Assembly: GCA_003254885.1 (NCBI GenBank)
Contig: QANT01005285.1
Coordinates: 25,596-89,595, forward strand
Source of the DNA: Purshia tridentata
Taxonomy: Eukaryota > Streptophyta > Magnoliopsida > Rosales > Rosaceae
Reading direction: 5' to 3'
DNA: 64,000 nt
In this document: positions 25,254 to 39,800 of the stretch, piece after piece
Layout: each line of letters begins with the position of its first letter
How positions within the stretch are numbered: the first letter of the stretch is position 1
Notes under the pieces: generated by a model
What the model saw: only the letters and a program-made list of their open reading frames with translations
Told to the model about the DNA's origin: nothing
The model's database searches: none
Position numbers and translations under genes: made by a program

Positions 25254-27588
25254 CTTAGTTTCCATCACCCGATTAAGTTCTGGGAAAGAGAAGGTTTCAA
25301 TCACCCGACTACGTTCTGCTCAAATCCTCTTTCCCAGCTTCTGCAACTCATCTATATCAAGCTCTTCAAGATCCTCGATCTCCGATCATCTGCCTATTAC
25401 AAGAAGCTTATTTAATTATCTTATTAATGAATTACAACTTAATTACAACTTAATAGCTTCTTTATTACCTTATCTGCCTACTGCCGCCGATGGCTCTTAT
25501 CTGCAAAATCCTTGCTCAATTTGATGTTATTAACCTTCTCCATCTAAAATTAGTAATGAAATCGTCATTTATTTTATGTAATCTTAATCTGGATAATAAA
25601 AAGCTTTAAACATCCAAACAAACAAAAGACCAATGTAATATAAACTTCTGACAATACAACGTTCCTTGTAATTAACTCATTAACATTTGATTATTACTAT
25701 ATCTCTACCAGCAAAATAACTTGCAAGAATTTGAAATTGATTAAAATTACGGGTGGGCACAAATTGGTTGGTATCAAACTAAAGCTCAATCGATATTTTT
25801 GGGTTACCCACCTCTAGAAATTGATGAATTGACTAAAAAATCATTGATGAAATTTTGATGAGGTCAGCAATATCCTTGGATGTCTAAGCATGAGAAATGA
25901 TCCAAAAAAATGATCCATAAATATCCTTGGATGTTGTGGGTATGTTGGTCCAAGGTTTAAGTACTAGTAGTACTAGAGAAGCCAATATATGATAATCCTC
26001 AGATTTTCATACTAAAAGGGTTCTCCAAACTATAACTTAATTTCCTACAAAGGGGTCCCCATTAAAAATAACCAATAATCTAAAGAAAGCAAAGATGGTC
26101 CAGTAATTAACCAACCGCAAACTAACTTGTAGAATTTATTACAGAAGAAACATGAACAGTAAAAAAATAAAGCAACCAAAGAATAATACGTGGCTCAGTT
26201 TGTAGTTGGAGGAGTTTTTCCAATCTCTTCTCACATATACATATCATTTTTAGTATTTTCAATTTAATTTATGAATTAATTCTTTGTTTATTTAAAATGA
26301 AAATGCCAAAAAGACATGCTTTTATGGAAAGGGATTGAACTTTTTCAACGAGGGATTAAAGACTACGTGGCTTACGAATTATCTTTGACCAAAAAAATAA
26401 TATTAAAGGATGGTGCCGTTCAGTACTGTTCCTGATTAAGAACACCATCACAGCCATGGCTTTAAAGCTTATTCTGTTGCACACAGAAGCAACAGGACTT
26501 CTGACAAGCATAGAGTTTAAGTGACTTCTGACATGACTTCAAGCGTAAAGTTTAAGCTCAAGCATGACTTTCGAGCTCGAATGTATATGGTTTTTTACGG
26601 AGAAATCTCACTTGCATAAAATGACTAAATTAGCTAAGCTTGCGAAACGTGGAGCTATTTGCAGGTTAATTTGATGATTGCTTAATTGCGCAAATCAAAA
26701 TCTCTAGTCAGATTTCTTGATGGTTAATCTCTTCTAGAATATTATGATGAGACCAGAACATAAATAAAGCAAACTAGAGTGAGAGTGTACAACTATCAAA
26801 TCAACTAGTCGGCCTCATATATCAACAAAAAAATAAGTGAGACTTTAGAAACTTAAGCTTTTTGGGCAAATCAAAATATGTTTATCCTATTCTATCATCA
26901 TATGTGCTTAAATTTTGGAGGAAATTAAAAATAATATGTTTTACTCTATGATTATCACTCACATTTTATACATTTGCACTCCTTTTTGTGCTTTTATGTC
27001 TTAATAATTGAGCAAAATGAGAAGAAAAATAAAATAGAAAAGTACAAGTATACAAATCAGGAGTGCTAAAACCGCTATCCTTAGTTCATAGAAGAATACA
27101 AGCATACAAATTTAGAGTGCGAAAATCGCTATTCTTAGTTTATCTCATTTTCATTTTCTTTCAATTTTATCCTGTTTCATTCAATTCTATGCACCAAACA
27201 AAATTTTAAATTATTACATTCATTTTCTTATTAAATAAGCCTGAAATATAATAATTTTCTAAATTTTTAATTTTTACAAATTTTTATATTACTAAGCCTT
27301 CGATAATGTTGCTAATTTTTAATAGCTGATCAATTCTTACAATAATCAGTACCACTTTCTCCGTTGTTTTTTACTCTATTTTCTAATAAACTTAACCTCA
27401 TAAGGCAAAATGATTCGTTGAGACCTTATATTAAATTTTAAGCCCAAACTCAAAATTTCAAAATTAATACTCAACATAAAAGCAAACAAACCAAATTTGA
27501 TTGCTTTAAAAAAAAAATTGTATTGTTCAGTGGCTGCCGAGCGCTCGACATCTACAATGAAAATTTATGGTTTTTGCTCTTAAAAAGG

Positions 27589-27621
<33 letters not shown>

Positions 27622-29333
27622 CTAAATGATAGACTCTTAATATGCTTTTATTTTTGGAATTAAAAAAGATAGGCTAACATTGAACTAGAGGCTTCTCACA
27701 ACCCACTATGTAAACCAAGAAAACAGTTTCAAATTCAACAAACAATGGGTAAAAAAAATGATAATATGCCTTAAGAGCATTTTAAGAAATCTCTAAATCT
27801 GAATTTTCATTAATAATGAGATTGGTGAGTTGACAAGTAGTCAAAGGGTGAACCCACAAAGGAAAAAAGACTAATTTTCATGGTTGCATATCAATTACTA
27901 TTTTTTGGGAATAATCCCTAAATAATTGTATGATAGTTAAATAGAAAGATTTTAACTAACTGAAACTTTTAACTTCTAGCAAAACACCAATTGAGATATC
28001 ACATATTTCCATATAAAAATAAATATTAGTGACCAAAAATAATAATGCTTAAAAAAAGTTAAGAAACCATTTCGTGCAATATATACACTGGATAAAAAAT
28101 ATCATCATATATGCAATGTAATTTGGATCACATGACAAAGGAGCTTGAAATGCCACATGTTGGGGACAAAGAAAATTATTTAGGAATGCATTTACGGTAA
28201 TTTACTATAAAAAAAAATTACTATAATTGTTTTCAATCGGTAAATTCAAAAAAAACATATATAACCATATGTAAATTCTTATTCCATGGTCAACATTAAT
28301 TATCACGCTCCTCCTTCTTCCTCTCATGCATGCACACGCCATGGAAATTAGTTTGAAATCATTTTTTTTATGCAAGAAATTCATGCATGGCTCGAGCACT
28401 CATTGTCGTACTCGAAGAATATGCATGCATGCATATTCCTGCTGAAAGTAGTCTTCAAGCTTCACGATATTGAATTCCAATTTATCATCAAATCACCTTA
28501 AGTCCTAGTAAGAAAATCCAAAGCATATAATATAATACTCGCAACTCCAAGTCTTCAGCAAATTGTGGTCACATTTACAAACATTTTATTTTAATTGGGG
28601 AGAGAATTAATTATGCAAATTCTTATTTTAATGCATGATATTCAACATCAGAGTCTGAACAGGAATATATATATATATATATATTCCGAGCTGTTTTTGA
28701 CAAAAAGAAAAAAAATAATTACCCTATAATAAAGATAGGCTTCATTATATAAGCCACTCTATATGTATTTTGATGAGAAAGCAACAAGATACAGAACTAT
28801 CTTTGATTCCTGGCCCATTTTTGAATCCTGGGTCCACACTAAGCTATTGTCTTAATCGAAAAACGAAACACTTCAGACACATGTACGCCTCGTACTGCCT
28901 ACTACTACCATCTATGTTATCGCTTTGATCAGAATCTTTATATAGTTATATCTCTTAATTAAAAGCTAGCAGCTTCTAGATTCTCCCTTCCCTTAATAAA
29001 CACCATAAATAAATAATAGTCTATGTCTCGTAGCATATAATATTGACCCAAATGACTCGATCTCTCTCTCTCTTTCTCTAAAAATAATTGAGTTTTTTTC
29101 GAGGAAGAAATTAAATTCAAAATAAGATATCTCATATATGTATATGGAGCTCTAGATCGAGGTACCTGGAGCTGGAGTAGTCATAGAGCTTAGCAGAGAA
29201 GACGATCACAGCAACTTCAGAATCACAGAGAATTCAAAGCTCTTCGGCTTTCTTGAAAAGCCCTCTTCTCCGGCCTCTTCGCGAAAATCATCTGCCTCGC
29301 TGGCAAGTTTTCAATCTTCTTGATCTTGACCAC
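25254..29333 (-). pseudogene. DAM-b: broken SVP/DAM MADS-box gene (second subtype)
   Basis: The MADS exon remnant runs about 29333-29166. Both ATG positions are mutated (GTG and TTG), a 4-base CCGG insertion in KRR shifts frame, and two 6-base deletions remove residues, one of them in SATGK. It still ends at the conserved CCAG donor. Exon 3 remnant (25543-25469) reads LS-DFADKS then a stop. Exon 4 remnant (25393-25254) is frameshifted, contains stops and is 140 nt instead of 100 through an internal duplication of the tcgggtgat-gaaac part. Exons 2 and 5-8 were not found. Intron sequence, RY motifs and promoter are well preserved. It is the partner of DAM-d by sequence. Any transcript would be non-coding. 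Confidence 0.87.
28325..28434. promoter_or_regulatory. RY-motif cluster in DAM-b intron
   Basis: CATGCATGCA at 28325-28334, CATGCATG at 28382-28389 and ATGCATGCATGCAT at 28421-28434, about 0.75-0.85 kb below the MADS remnant. Preserved although the gene is dead. Confidence 0.55.
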
Positions 29334-30130
29334 CTTATTCAAAATCAAAATTAAACCAAACCCACTTCATATACTGATTCATTCAAACAGACAGTGTGTG
29401 CACAAATGGACCAATTTTAAAAACTATTGAGCTAAAAGTTAAAACCCTAGCATATATCCAAATTTTAAAGAAAACCCAGAAAACATAAATAGTTTATAAG
29501 ACAAAAATTAGTGGGTTTGATTTCAAATGTTTGTTTTTTTTCTCTTTTTTTTTAAGTTTACCTTTTTGGGAGGACTTAGCTGATGAAGGTTTGGTCCCGC
29601 CTCAATTAGTCAGGCAGCGAACTGTGTGGAGAGAAAAAAACAGAGAGAAATGAGAAATAAGGACATCGCTTTCTTTATTATCCTCTGCTTTTATTTCGGA
29701 AATTAGTCGGTTTATTTTGCTCTGTTTTATTTGTTTACCTTTTTTGGGAGGGAGATGATCAATTGTGTAGGAGAACACGAACTGTACTAAATTCAAGAAA
29801 GGAAAGAATAATTCCCTTATATGGTAAATCAATGACATCTCTTTTATTTATTATCCTCTCTGCTTTTCTTATTTTTCTCGAATTGATTGGGCGGAGATCA
29901 ATGCACTTGAGCTTCGATCTCGACCGTTTATTTGTAAGGCGGTAACATGTGATATGTAGACAATTATTTAAGCGCTTTCGGTAAATTCCTTTTTATATGG
30001 TACAGGCTGTACAGCGTACAGGTTAGAATCAAGGAACCATGCTGCTCAGATGGCACTAAACTCACCACCGTTCGCCACGTGGCTGTCTTTATATTCGTCC
30101 TGCAAGCCCACTCCATCTATCACGACAATT
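29334..30130 (-). promoter_or_regulatory. DAM-b upstream region
   Basis: Carries the leader blocks (cctttttgggaggacttagctgatgaag, and again at about 29736), GATCTCGACCGTT at 29916-29928 and a G-box CACGTG at 30076-30081 inside the ccatgctgct-agatggc block shared with DAM-a and DAM-c. The leader portion is present twice (about 29530-29600 and 29690-29770), as in DAM-d. Confidence 0.55.
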
Positions 30131-30812
30131 TGGACCAACTTTGCGCTGTGGTAACGACCTTTATTTTTTTTTTTCATTAAAGATATATAAATTTTTATTT
30201 TCTCAAAATTTTATCAAAGGCTTTCAATATATAGCTGATCAAAATAAAGTTGGAAGAAAATTTTATTTTGTTAGAAATAAAAAAATTGCATCCCCACCCA
30301 TTCTTTTTTTAACTAAAAATTAATTGCACCTAAATCAATCTCTACTATCATAACACCTTTCTTATAAGTCAAAAAGTTTCATCAAAATATAAACAATCAT
30401 AATTACCCTTTAATTAACAAAATACAATGACAAACAATATAAATCAATTTTACAAAAAAAAATTTAAAAGTATGAAAGTAAGTAAAAGCACTCTTATTTT
30501 ACCAAACATAATAATAAAAACCACTTTTAGTATCATGTCTAATTTGGTTATTATCCACAAATACAACACTTCTACATAAAAAATTACCACCCTTTGATGC
30601 TATTTTTAACACTCATAGCATAGTTTACCAAATACTCGACTTATTTATCTCACATCAGTTTTTTCACACCACACAATAGAAGTAGTTTTTTTCTAACCAC
30701 ATAATAATTCCAAATTGGCCCTAAGGCATAGACGACATATTCATTATGTAGTCGACATGTTTATTAATTATTATATTATATAAAAACACACACTTTCATC
30801 TTTCTTCATAAT
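30131..30812. other. AT-rich spacer between DAM-b promoter and DAM-c
   Basis: No coding or RNA gene seen. Strongly AT-rich with poly(T) and poly(A) runs; the tagtcgacatg / TA-rich stretch near 30740-30790 precedes the last exon of DAM-c. Confidence 0.5.
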
Positions 30813-33800
30813 CTAGCCAAAGAAAGGAAGCCTGAAATTTAAAGAAAAATTGATAAGCAATTTAATTAAATATCAAGTAGAAAGGAAATATAAGCATCAT
30901 AACATTACCAAAATCATCATACAAATTACGAGAGAGAACATTATAAATACTAAATGCTTAACTTTATGTGCTAAATGAAAAATGAACTTTAAGTACTACA
31001 TTTAAATAATAAATTTAATAGTTAAAAATAGTATGAGAATTGTAGATTATCCCATTTGTAATCAATATCTGTTCACTCGCATTTTCCTTTTCAATCACTC
31101 TACCCATCCCATAAATCCAAATTTCTATCTTTCTACTCCAATTACAATCACATGTATTGTATGTATGTAGTATCTACATATTTATGAGATAAAGGTAAGA
31201 CAAGGGTTTACATGTCTGATACTTGATTTATTTAATTAGAGTGTGTATATATATATATACACACATGTGATATATATATATATATATATGTTCTAAAAGA
31301 GCAAATTGAAAGCAAAGCTCACCCCAGTTTGAGAGATAAAGTGTCTGAGCAGTCATCCTCTACCGGAGGAGCACTGTTGCAGTTGGTGACATCTGTGGCA
31401 GAGTCGGATGACATACCTTCTTCTGTAGTTAAGTTATCCGACTCCAAACGGACACCTCTGTTTTCAGCAGACAGCATCACCATCTATAAATTGCACAAAT
31501 ATCACCAAAATTTAATATGAGCCTTCCAAAACAACAACAACAACAACAACAATAATAATAGATAAAGTATTAACAACAATCATAGTTGATTACCCTCTGC
31601 CTCAATTGCTTGTTTGCTTCTTGCAGCTCAGCTCCCTGCATTTTTAGTTAGTAGGAGAAACCAAATAAATGAAAATTAAACAATAATAATATACTACAAA
31701 CCCAAAACAATTTCATACTTTTAGGATATATATTTTATTTTCATTATTATATAGAGATAAAATAAGAAAAAGAAATTACAATCTCTGAATAGAATACCCA
31801 ACACTCCCTTTGGTTCTACCTCAGAAATATTAGTTGTAGAATACCAAAGCTCCCTTCAAACCAACCAAATGAGTTCAATTAGGGGCTTCCGGGTTTGATT
31901 CGTAAATTTGCTAAAGTAACTATGCATATAGTATTACTGTTATGTCTAAATTACTGACCTTTCTTTCAAGTTCCGTAATCTCACTCATAATCCTTTCTTC
32001 CTGAAAGTAATGAAAGTTGTGCCTTTAGATATTCCTCTATAGACAATAGAGATGCATATATATATATATATATACTAGAATCGATAATTAATGCTATAAT
32101 ACCAGATAATGTGCCAATACACACATGTTAGTTTAACACATGGTAGAAATAGAAAGAGTTAGGATGGTCTCAAATTTAAACATATGAAAATTCTTGCAGC
32201 CTTGCACATGCAAAAAGCAAAATTTAACAAATAAATCTGATAAATGTAACAGTACTCAACATGAAAATTCACTTTATTTTCTTATAAAAAGATTTATTAG
32301 CACAAACCTTAGTTTCAACCACCCGACGTCCAGCTTCAAGCATCTTTTCCAGCTTCTGCAACTCTTCAATATCCAAATCCTCAAGTTCCTCTCCCTGCAT
32401 CTGCCTGTATGAAGAAGGCATGCTCTCCAATTTCAGCACACCCATAGAAAACAATACCTAGCCAACTCAACTCAACCATATTAATTAATTACCTTAGCTG
32501 GTGGCTCTTGTCTGCAAGTTCTGTACTCAATTTGATGACATTTTCCTTCTCTAGCTAAAATGAGGAATGAAATTGTAATTTAGTATATTAATCTTACTCT
32601 TCATAATAAAAACTTTTAAACAAAGCGCACACAAAAACAAAAAAGATCAAGGTAGGAAAAAAATGATTTTAGGCTCTTTGGGAAGTGTGTAACGCCTCGG
32701 CTTGATTGTTATAAGAAAGCATGTAATGCGTGGGAACTATTGAAGTGAACTGAATTACCTGTAGCTCAAGGGAAGGCTGGTCCAATTCATCAGTATTTTC
32801 AGAGTGCGATTTGTACCTTGCAATCACATCCTTGGTGCTTCAAAACACAAAAGGATCAATTAATTAGAGTGTTTTCAGGCATGCAGTCATAGAAGACGTA
32901 CTCATAAAAAGGAATTAATATGTGCAAGTGAACATTAGAGTCAATTATCACATATAGTCCATATAGGATCAAATTAATGAATGTGACCAAACATATTACT
33001 CTGCTGAGACTTAAATTTGATCCACTTGCATTTGCAAACAGATAAAGCACTAATTTTACAGTGAAACTGATTGGGTTCATTTTGATTTTACATATGGGTG
33101 TGCGTGTGTGTGTAAGGGTTCTTTTAGCACCATTTCAAGATCAGTCCAGTTTCTAGGGGAAAAGATATTCTGGGTATGTGGGTCCAAGGCTGAACTAGAA
33201 AAGCCAATATTAATAATTATCTGCAGTTTTTTTAACTTTTGGAAGAGGTTCTTTAGAAATTTTATATTTCCAATTAAATTGCAGACCCAGAATTTGATTA
33301 CCAATAATATTGCAGACCCAGAATTTGATTTCCAATAATATTGCAGACCCAGAAAGGTAATATTGCAGACCCAGAAAGGGTTGCCCCATAAAATAGCCAA
33401 TATTCACAAGAGAGCAAAGAAAGTCATGTATTTGCTATAGTAAGAAGGGAATAATTTAAAGTCATGAACTTCAATTTAAACGTGATTGTAAACAACCACT
33501 TTGAACATAAATGCAACAAAAGAACTTGTAGAATTTTTTGCAGCAACAGTAAAAAACAGAGGAACTATTACAGACGTAGAGATTTAGACTAATTAACAAT
33601 TAATTAGCGCTCTTCCAGCTAGAATTAGAAAGAATTCAATCAACAATGGTACATGCCATCCCAACCATGTGTTTATAGAATGGTCCTAATTGCTGGCAAA
33701 AGCAACCAAATCTCAGTTTTGGGTCTCCAACGTCATTTACCGAGGATTACAAGCAGACTTAGCTAGTTCAAGCATGATTTTTAGCTCATTTATAAACTAC

Positions 33801-36800
33801 AGCTTTTTTATCGAGAAATCATATGCATAAAATTTTAAAATGACTAAATGGTCAGTCCAAGAAAAAAGGAAAAAGAAAGACTAAAAGGGACAAGATATTA
33901 CTTAGAATGCAGGACAAACGAACGTGAGAGTGTTAAACCATCAAATCAACTAAGTACAGGTCACCTATTTAAAAAAATAATAAACTAAATGATTGGATAA
34001 GGTTCATTTTCTTTTCACATAATTTTAACATATATACAATTCTTCTCTAGAGATGATATTTGCACTTTTTTTTTTTTTCACAAATGCGTAATAATCACGT
34101 GATTTTATACAATCTTCACATCATCCTATAAGCATCTTGAAAAAAAAAAATAGATGTGGAACATCTGACCTAGAAAAATCCTATATATGTTATATGGGCG
34201 TGAATGTCTCGTGTGTGTTTTAGGACTATTTCAAGCAAGGATCAGTTTTCATGCTAAAGAGGTTCTTTGGGAATTTGATTTCCAATCATCTAAGTAAAGC
34301 AAAGATGCTAGATCTACTTGCTACTATAAGTAATTTAGGTCCTACACTTCAATTAGATTGTGATTGTAACAACCACTTTGAACAAACATGCAACAAACTA
34401 ACTTGTAGAATTTATTACAGCAAACCATCAGCATTGTTCCCAAGTTTTGGGTTTTGCAACATTACATCGTCAACTCTAAGATCGGTCCTGCGTTCCCAAT
34501 TATACAGGCTACTGTTTTTAATTTTCACGGGGAGGAATCATATGCATAATGAGCGAAGCTTGTGAAACTTTAAGCCTTTTTGTAGGTTTTGGTTGTGCAA
34601 ATCAAAATGTTTAAGTCAGATTCCTTGATACACTTGATAGCTATTCTATTCTAAAATATTATTACTTTTATAAGACCATAGGCTAAGATATTTAGAATAA
34701 AGCAAAGTGTCGAACCAAAGTGAGAGTGTTGTGACCAACAAATCAACTATAAGCATAGGACTTTGAAAAATTCAAATTCAAATTTAAGATTCCTATTCAT
34801 CACTAGTTCCATATGCATTATTTTCTTTCATCAATTAGAAATATAATTCTTTTTAGTGTGGTTAGAAAAAGAGCTTTATTATAAGGATTGTTATTTGCAC
34901 CCAAAAATAAGATACTTGCAATCCTCATGTGTGAGTACATGGAACAATGTGATCAGATGTTTAATTATTTTGGAGTGCAAATAAAAATTTCTGTTATATA
35001 AAATATTATTCTCTCCTATTTTAATGCAATTTATTTTGCTATAGCTTTTGAAATCTATAAATATTGTACAGGTATTAATACTCTGCGTCAATCTCGCAAC
35101 AGTGTATGAAAGCTTAGACCCACTTTTTAATGGCCGTATCATATCTATTAATAAACACTTAATTTGCTCTAGTGCGTTCAGCAATATTTGGTGGAAGCTC
35201 CAAATATCACATGTGATGAGCCTTGGACATCGTCTTACCCTCACACATTAAAATTAAAGCTTGTGGTCTAGTTAGGCCACACCAAAAAGCCCAAGGCCCC
35301 AAGCTTACTCGAAGCCTGACCCATTGGGATCGAAGTTTGATTAGGCCCAAAATTTGAGCCGGCCGGCCCTGGGACTGGGCTTGGGCCATCCCTTTGAAGC
35401 CCAAGGCACGCTGGAAGCCTGGCTTGCTTAGGCCTGCCCGAAGCTCGGCCTAAAGTCCGAAAAATGACCCAAATTAAGCATGAATTTTAATTCCTATAAC
35501 AAATTATATAATTATATAACTAAATATATATAACAAAATATATAGTTATATATAATTATATATAACTTATAATTAGAAATTTCCATACATATAACACACT
35601 TACATATCAATTGCATAATTTATATTATGTAATTTACTAATCAATTACTCAATTGAAAATTTGAAACTCAATTACTCTTAAATTAGTCAATTACTCAATT
35701 GAATGTTCAAACCCCAATTACATCTAAATTAGTCAATTATCCAGTCGAAACCTAATTATACTAAATTCCAATGACTTAAATTAGTCCATTATCCAATTGA
35801 AACCACGGCAATTACTCCTACATTAGTCAGTTATTCAACCCCAATTAGAGTAAATACCAATGACTTAATTAGTCAATTACCCAGCTGAAAATTGAAACCC
35901 TTCTTACAATATTACTCATAAATTAGCCAATTATCTAATTGAAACCTCAATTAGGCAATTACTCATACATTTGCCAAAATAAATAAAATAAAAATAATAA
36001 CCCCAAATATAAAGAAACACAAATGTCCAATAAAACTGTTATGGTAAATCTAAAAAATATATCAAACAATTTGAATATAAAATATAAAAAAAATAATATA
36101 GCATCTTAAAATTAAAAAATAATAAATTTTTAATAAATTTTTTAATGAATTTATATTTTAATAATAAATTGAAGAGTTTTTTTAGCTTTTGCCTTAGGAC
36201 TCTTTTTCAATTGGGCCACCCCCTTCATGCTCTGAAACTATGAAATAATCTAAGCATTCATTCCAAAATCAATTGGTAACAAGATCGTAGTCCAAACTCT
36301 TATAAACTATTATGCAAAATCACACATTTTTAATGTAGAATCTTTCTCTCAACAACTTAGAGCAATCATGCCCATAAGAATCTCATCTCCAAGTAATATG
36401 AAACGAGAATGGAATGACAATTCTACAATGATCAATTCCAATTACTTGTAGGACCTAGCACCCGTAGAACAGATGCACAATATTACCCTTAGAAATTCCC
36501 AAAATCGACTGACAAACTATTAATGTCCTTAAAAATACCAATCTAACGATTCAACTCCAATTAATGACTTTATAAACAAAAACTTATGCATTAAGGGCAC
36601 AATGGTTTTTGTCAACTCTGAGATTAATAAAGCCGCAGTTCCAAGCAGTATCCTTAGGCACATGCAGGTGAACGGGCAAACCAAATTAATCGTACTTGGC
36701 CAAGTATCTCAAACAATTACTTATCTTATTAACCAACTACCAATTCCAACAATTGTTGAAGTCTTTTTCTTTCCCTCATATTCCCATTAAAAAACAAGTA

Positions 36801-39800
36801 TCTCAAAGCATTACCACATGCATGGTCTTATCATAATCTTTTCCCTCTTGTCAGTACTCCATCTCTTCATTTGGAGCAAATCATAAATGTTTCCTTTCTT
36901 GTAGGGTCACGTCTGAATCTCTTCATTTGTCAACATTATCCCTCTTTACCCCTCAACATTTCAATCCATCTTCCCAAGTTTCCGTCGCTCATACATCCAA
37001 ACTCATCATCACAGTCACTCTCACCTCGCAACATTTTCAAACCCAAACTAATCTCTAATGTATTGGTTTGTCTCTATAATGCATGAATGTTAAAGAAAGT
37101 TGAGTTCGTTTTACAGGATAACCTTTCATTCTTGGACGTCCTTGTCAGGCCCATACCTTGATGTCTGTGTCCGCATGTGGCATAAGAATGACTCTTATAC
37201 CACGGACAAGAACACAGTGTCACTAGTCATTTATGTCATATATCAACCCAGAGCTAACTGAAATAAGACTCAATGAATGCATAATTCACGCAAACTTAAA
37301 AGAGTATTAAATGCTATTAATATTGATTAATTGTAGCAATACATAAATATATATCTTTCATTTTGATTATAAAAAGAACTTTTGATGTTAACCTTACATC
37401 AAAGATCTAAGAGTTGTTCCTAGCCTCTCTCTTTCACTTTCACCAGCAGACAGCTAGCCCTTTAATTAATATATATGTGACATAAGACAAACTGAAAGTC
37501 CAAGTAACACTAAAAAGTGAAAATGATCCATGTCAAAAAAATCACACACACCATTACATGCATGTATCATACCAATACACCTCACTACAATATCATACAT
37601 ACAAATTCATTCAATTAACAATTATTTTTTATTTTCCATATGAATTAATTACAAATCTTGTAGTCATCTATTTTGTTTAAAGCATGCATTAAATAATGGT
37701 GCAGGCTATTTCGATTACTATGAATTACTAACTTAATCACCTTTGGCCATTTGACAATAGTCTATCAAATTAACACAAACATTTCGGTAGACTATTATCG
37801 AATGGCCTAAGAGTAGTTAACTTAGAAATTCAGGGTGGTTGGAATAACTTAGGCCTTAAATAATTGCACATTTCAAAATTTGAGTGGTCAAAAATAAATT
37901 TTTCTATTTCCAATTCCATTATTGATTTTAGAGTGTTAAATGAATATACAAATTTAAAGAGGATTTTCCATGCTACCAATGGAAGAGATTGTTTTATAGA
38001 ACAAAACTTTTCTAGCCTACTCAATTATATATAGATAAGAGCATCTCCAAAAGGTTTTTCAAATGAAGAATTCTTCATTTTTTTAAGAGAGAGAAAAGTG
38101 TTTTAGACTCTTAGAGACTCTTCAAAATGAATCTTTAACTTGAAACTCAATTTCTCTCTTTTAAAATCTAGGACCTTTTCTCCTCTCTTCAAATATTAAT
38201 GACATTGAATTTTGTATATAATTCTCTTTCCTCTAATAATAAATTTTAAGTTAAATAAATTAAACATATTGTCATTTGTTTAAATACAAGTTTAACTAGT
38301 GCATAAGAAAAATACAATAAAATTAGAAGAGTATCACTCTTCAGATTGTCACATATATAGACCAGTAAATCACAATTTGAAAAATGATTTGTTAGAGTCT
38401 TGTAAAGATACTCTAAGGTTCTATTGTTCTTTACACTGTGCGTCCCCAACTGGAACTTCAATAGATTTTGAAAGAGTTTGCAGATTTCATAAATTTTATA
38501 TAATCCATTGAAATCTAAAGGGAATTGACTAAAATTATCATGACCTTTTTTATTTAAACAAAATCCATCCAAATCCACCACTATGATGAAATCCATGAGT
38601 TTTTTAGAATAGCTGAATTTATAAAAATGTTGAGGCACCTAGATTTTTATAAAATCTATTAATATCCTAATTGAGAACACCTAAATTTTTTTATACTTTT
38701 AAAAAGATTATTAAAATCCAAGTTAGGGACACTTAGATTTTTATAAAATCTATTAAAATCCTAACTGAGTTTTTTTATACTTTTAAAATTCATTAAAATT
38801 CCTGGGGACACCCTAATATTTGGGTAAAATCAATTTCAGGGTTTTTATTTTGTTTGCAATTATGTTTATGCATAAATATCTAATAAAAGATACGAATTTG
38901 GGATTGATCAGAACTTCATAAATAAAAAAAAGAAAATAGAAAAATCAGTAAGTTTTGCATAGAGAAAGTTAATAATCTAGTATCTCAAACAGCAAGAAGG
39001 TTCTCACAAAAGAAAAAAAAAGCAAGAAGGTTACCTTTTTTTTTCTTTGATCAAGAAGGAGGTTACCTTTTAGACAAGTCAAATATTAATTAGTTATTAT
39101 ATATTGAGATAAGTGATGCTATTTGTATATACTTTAACTCACGACATTATGTGAAACTGATGTGGTCATACCATGTGTAATATATGCAAATAACTAAAAT
39201 TTAAAATACATATAAACTTATTTATTAATTGACATAGCATGACCATATTAGGTGTCACATAAGAAAATAAATAATATTATTTTATCAAGATATCTAACTA
39301 AGGTGGATCACATTTAAAATTTATTGATGGGCCTCATTTTGTAGCGGATCAGCCATGCAAATAAAAAGCACTTTTAACTTAGTTCTCACTTCTCACAAAA
39401 GATGACAAACACTAGTTCTCACGATAAATTAAAAAAAACTTTAGTTGTACCACTAGTTATGCCACTCATTAAATTCATTGAGAATATAAATAAAGCATTT
39501 TTAGTTTTACCTCTAGTATATATCTGCTATTTACTTAAAATCCATTGAATTTTTTGGCTAATTATGTCTTAAGTCGCTATGCATATCCATTTGTTTCCCT
39601 CTCTTCCCTAGACCAAAAAAATAAAAAACTTTTGAAAATCAATAAAATTTTATAGTTTCATAGTAAAATTATAAATAGCAACTAAAAATAAATTATCAAA
39701 ACCATTTATTTCTGCAATATATGCACTGGATAAAAACTATCTTAGCATGGAGGGTTTATTTTACTACATATTTGGGATTACATTGACAAAGAATCTTGTA

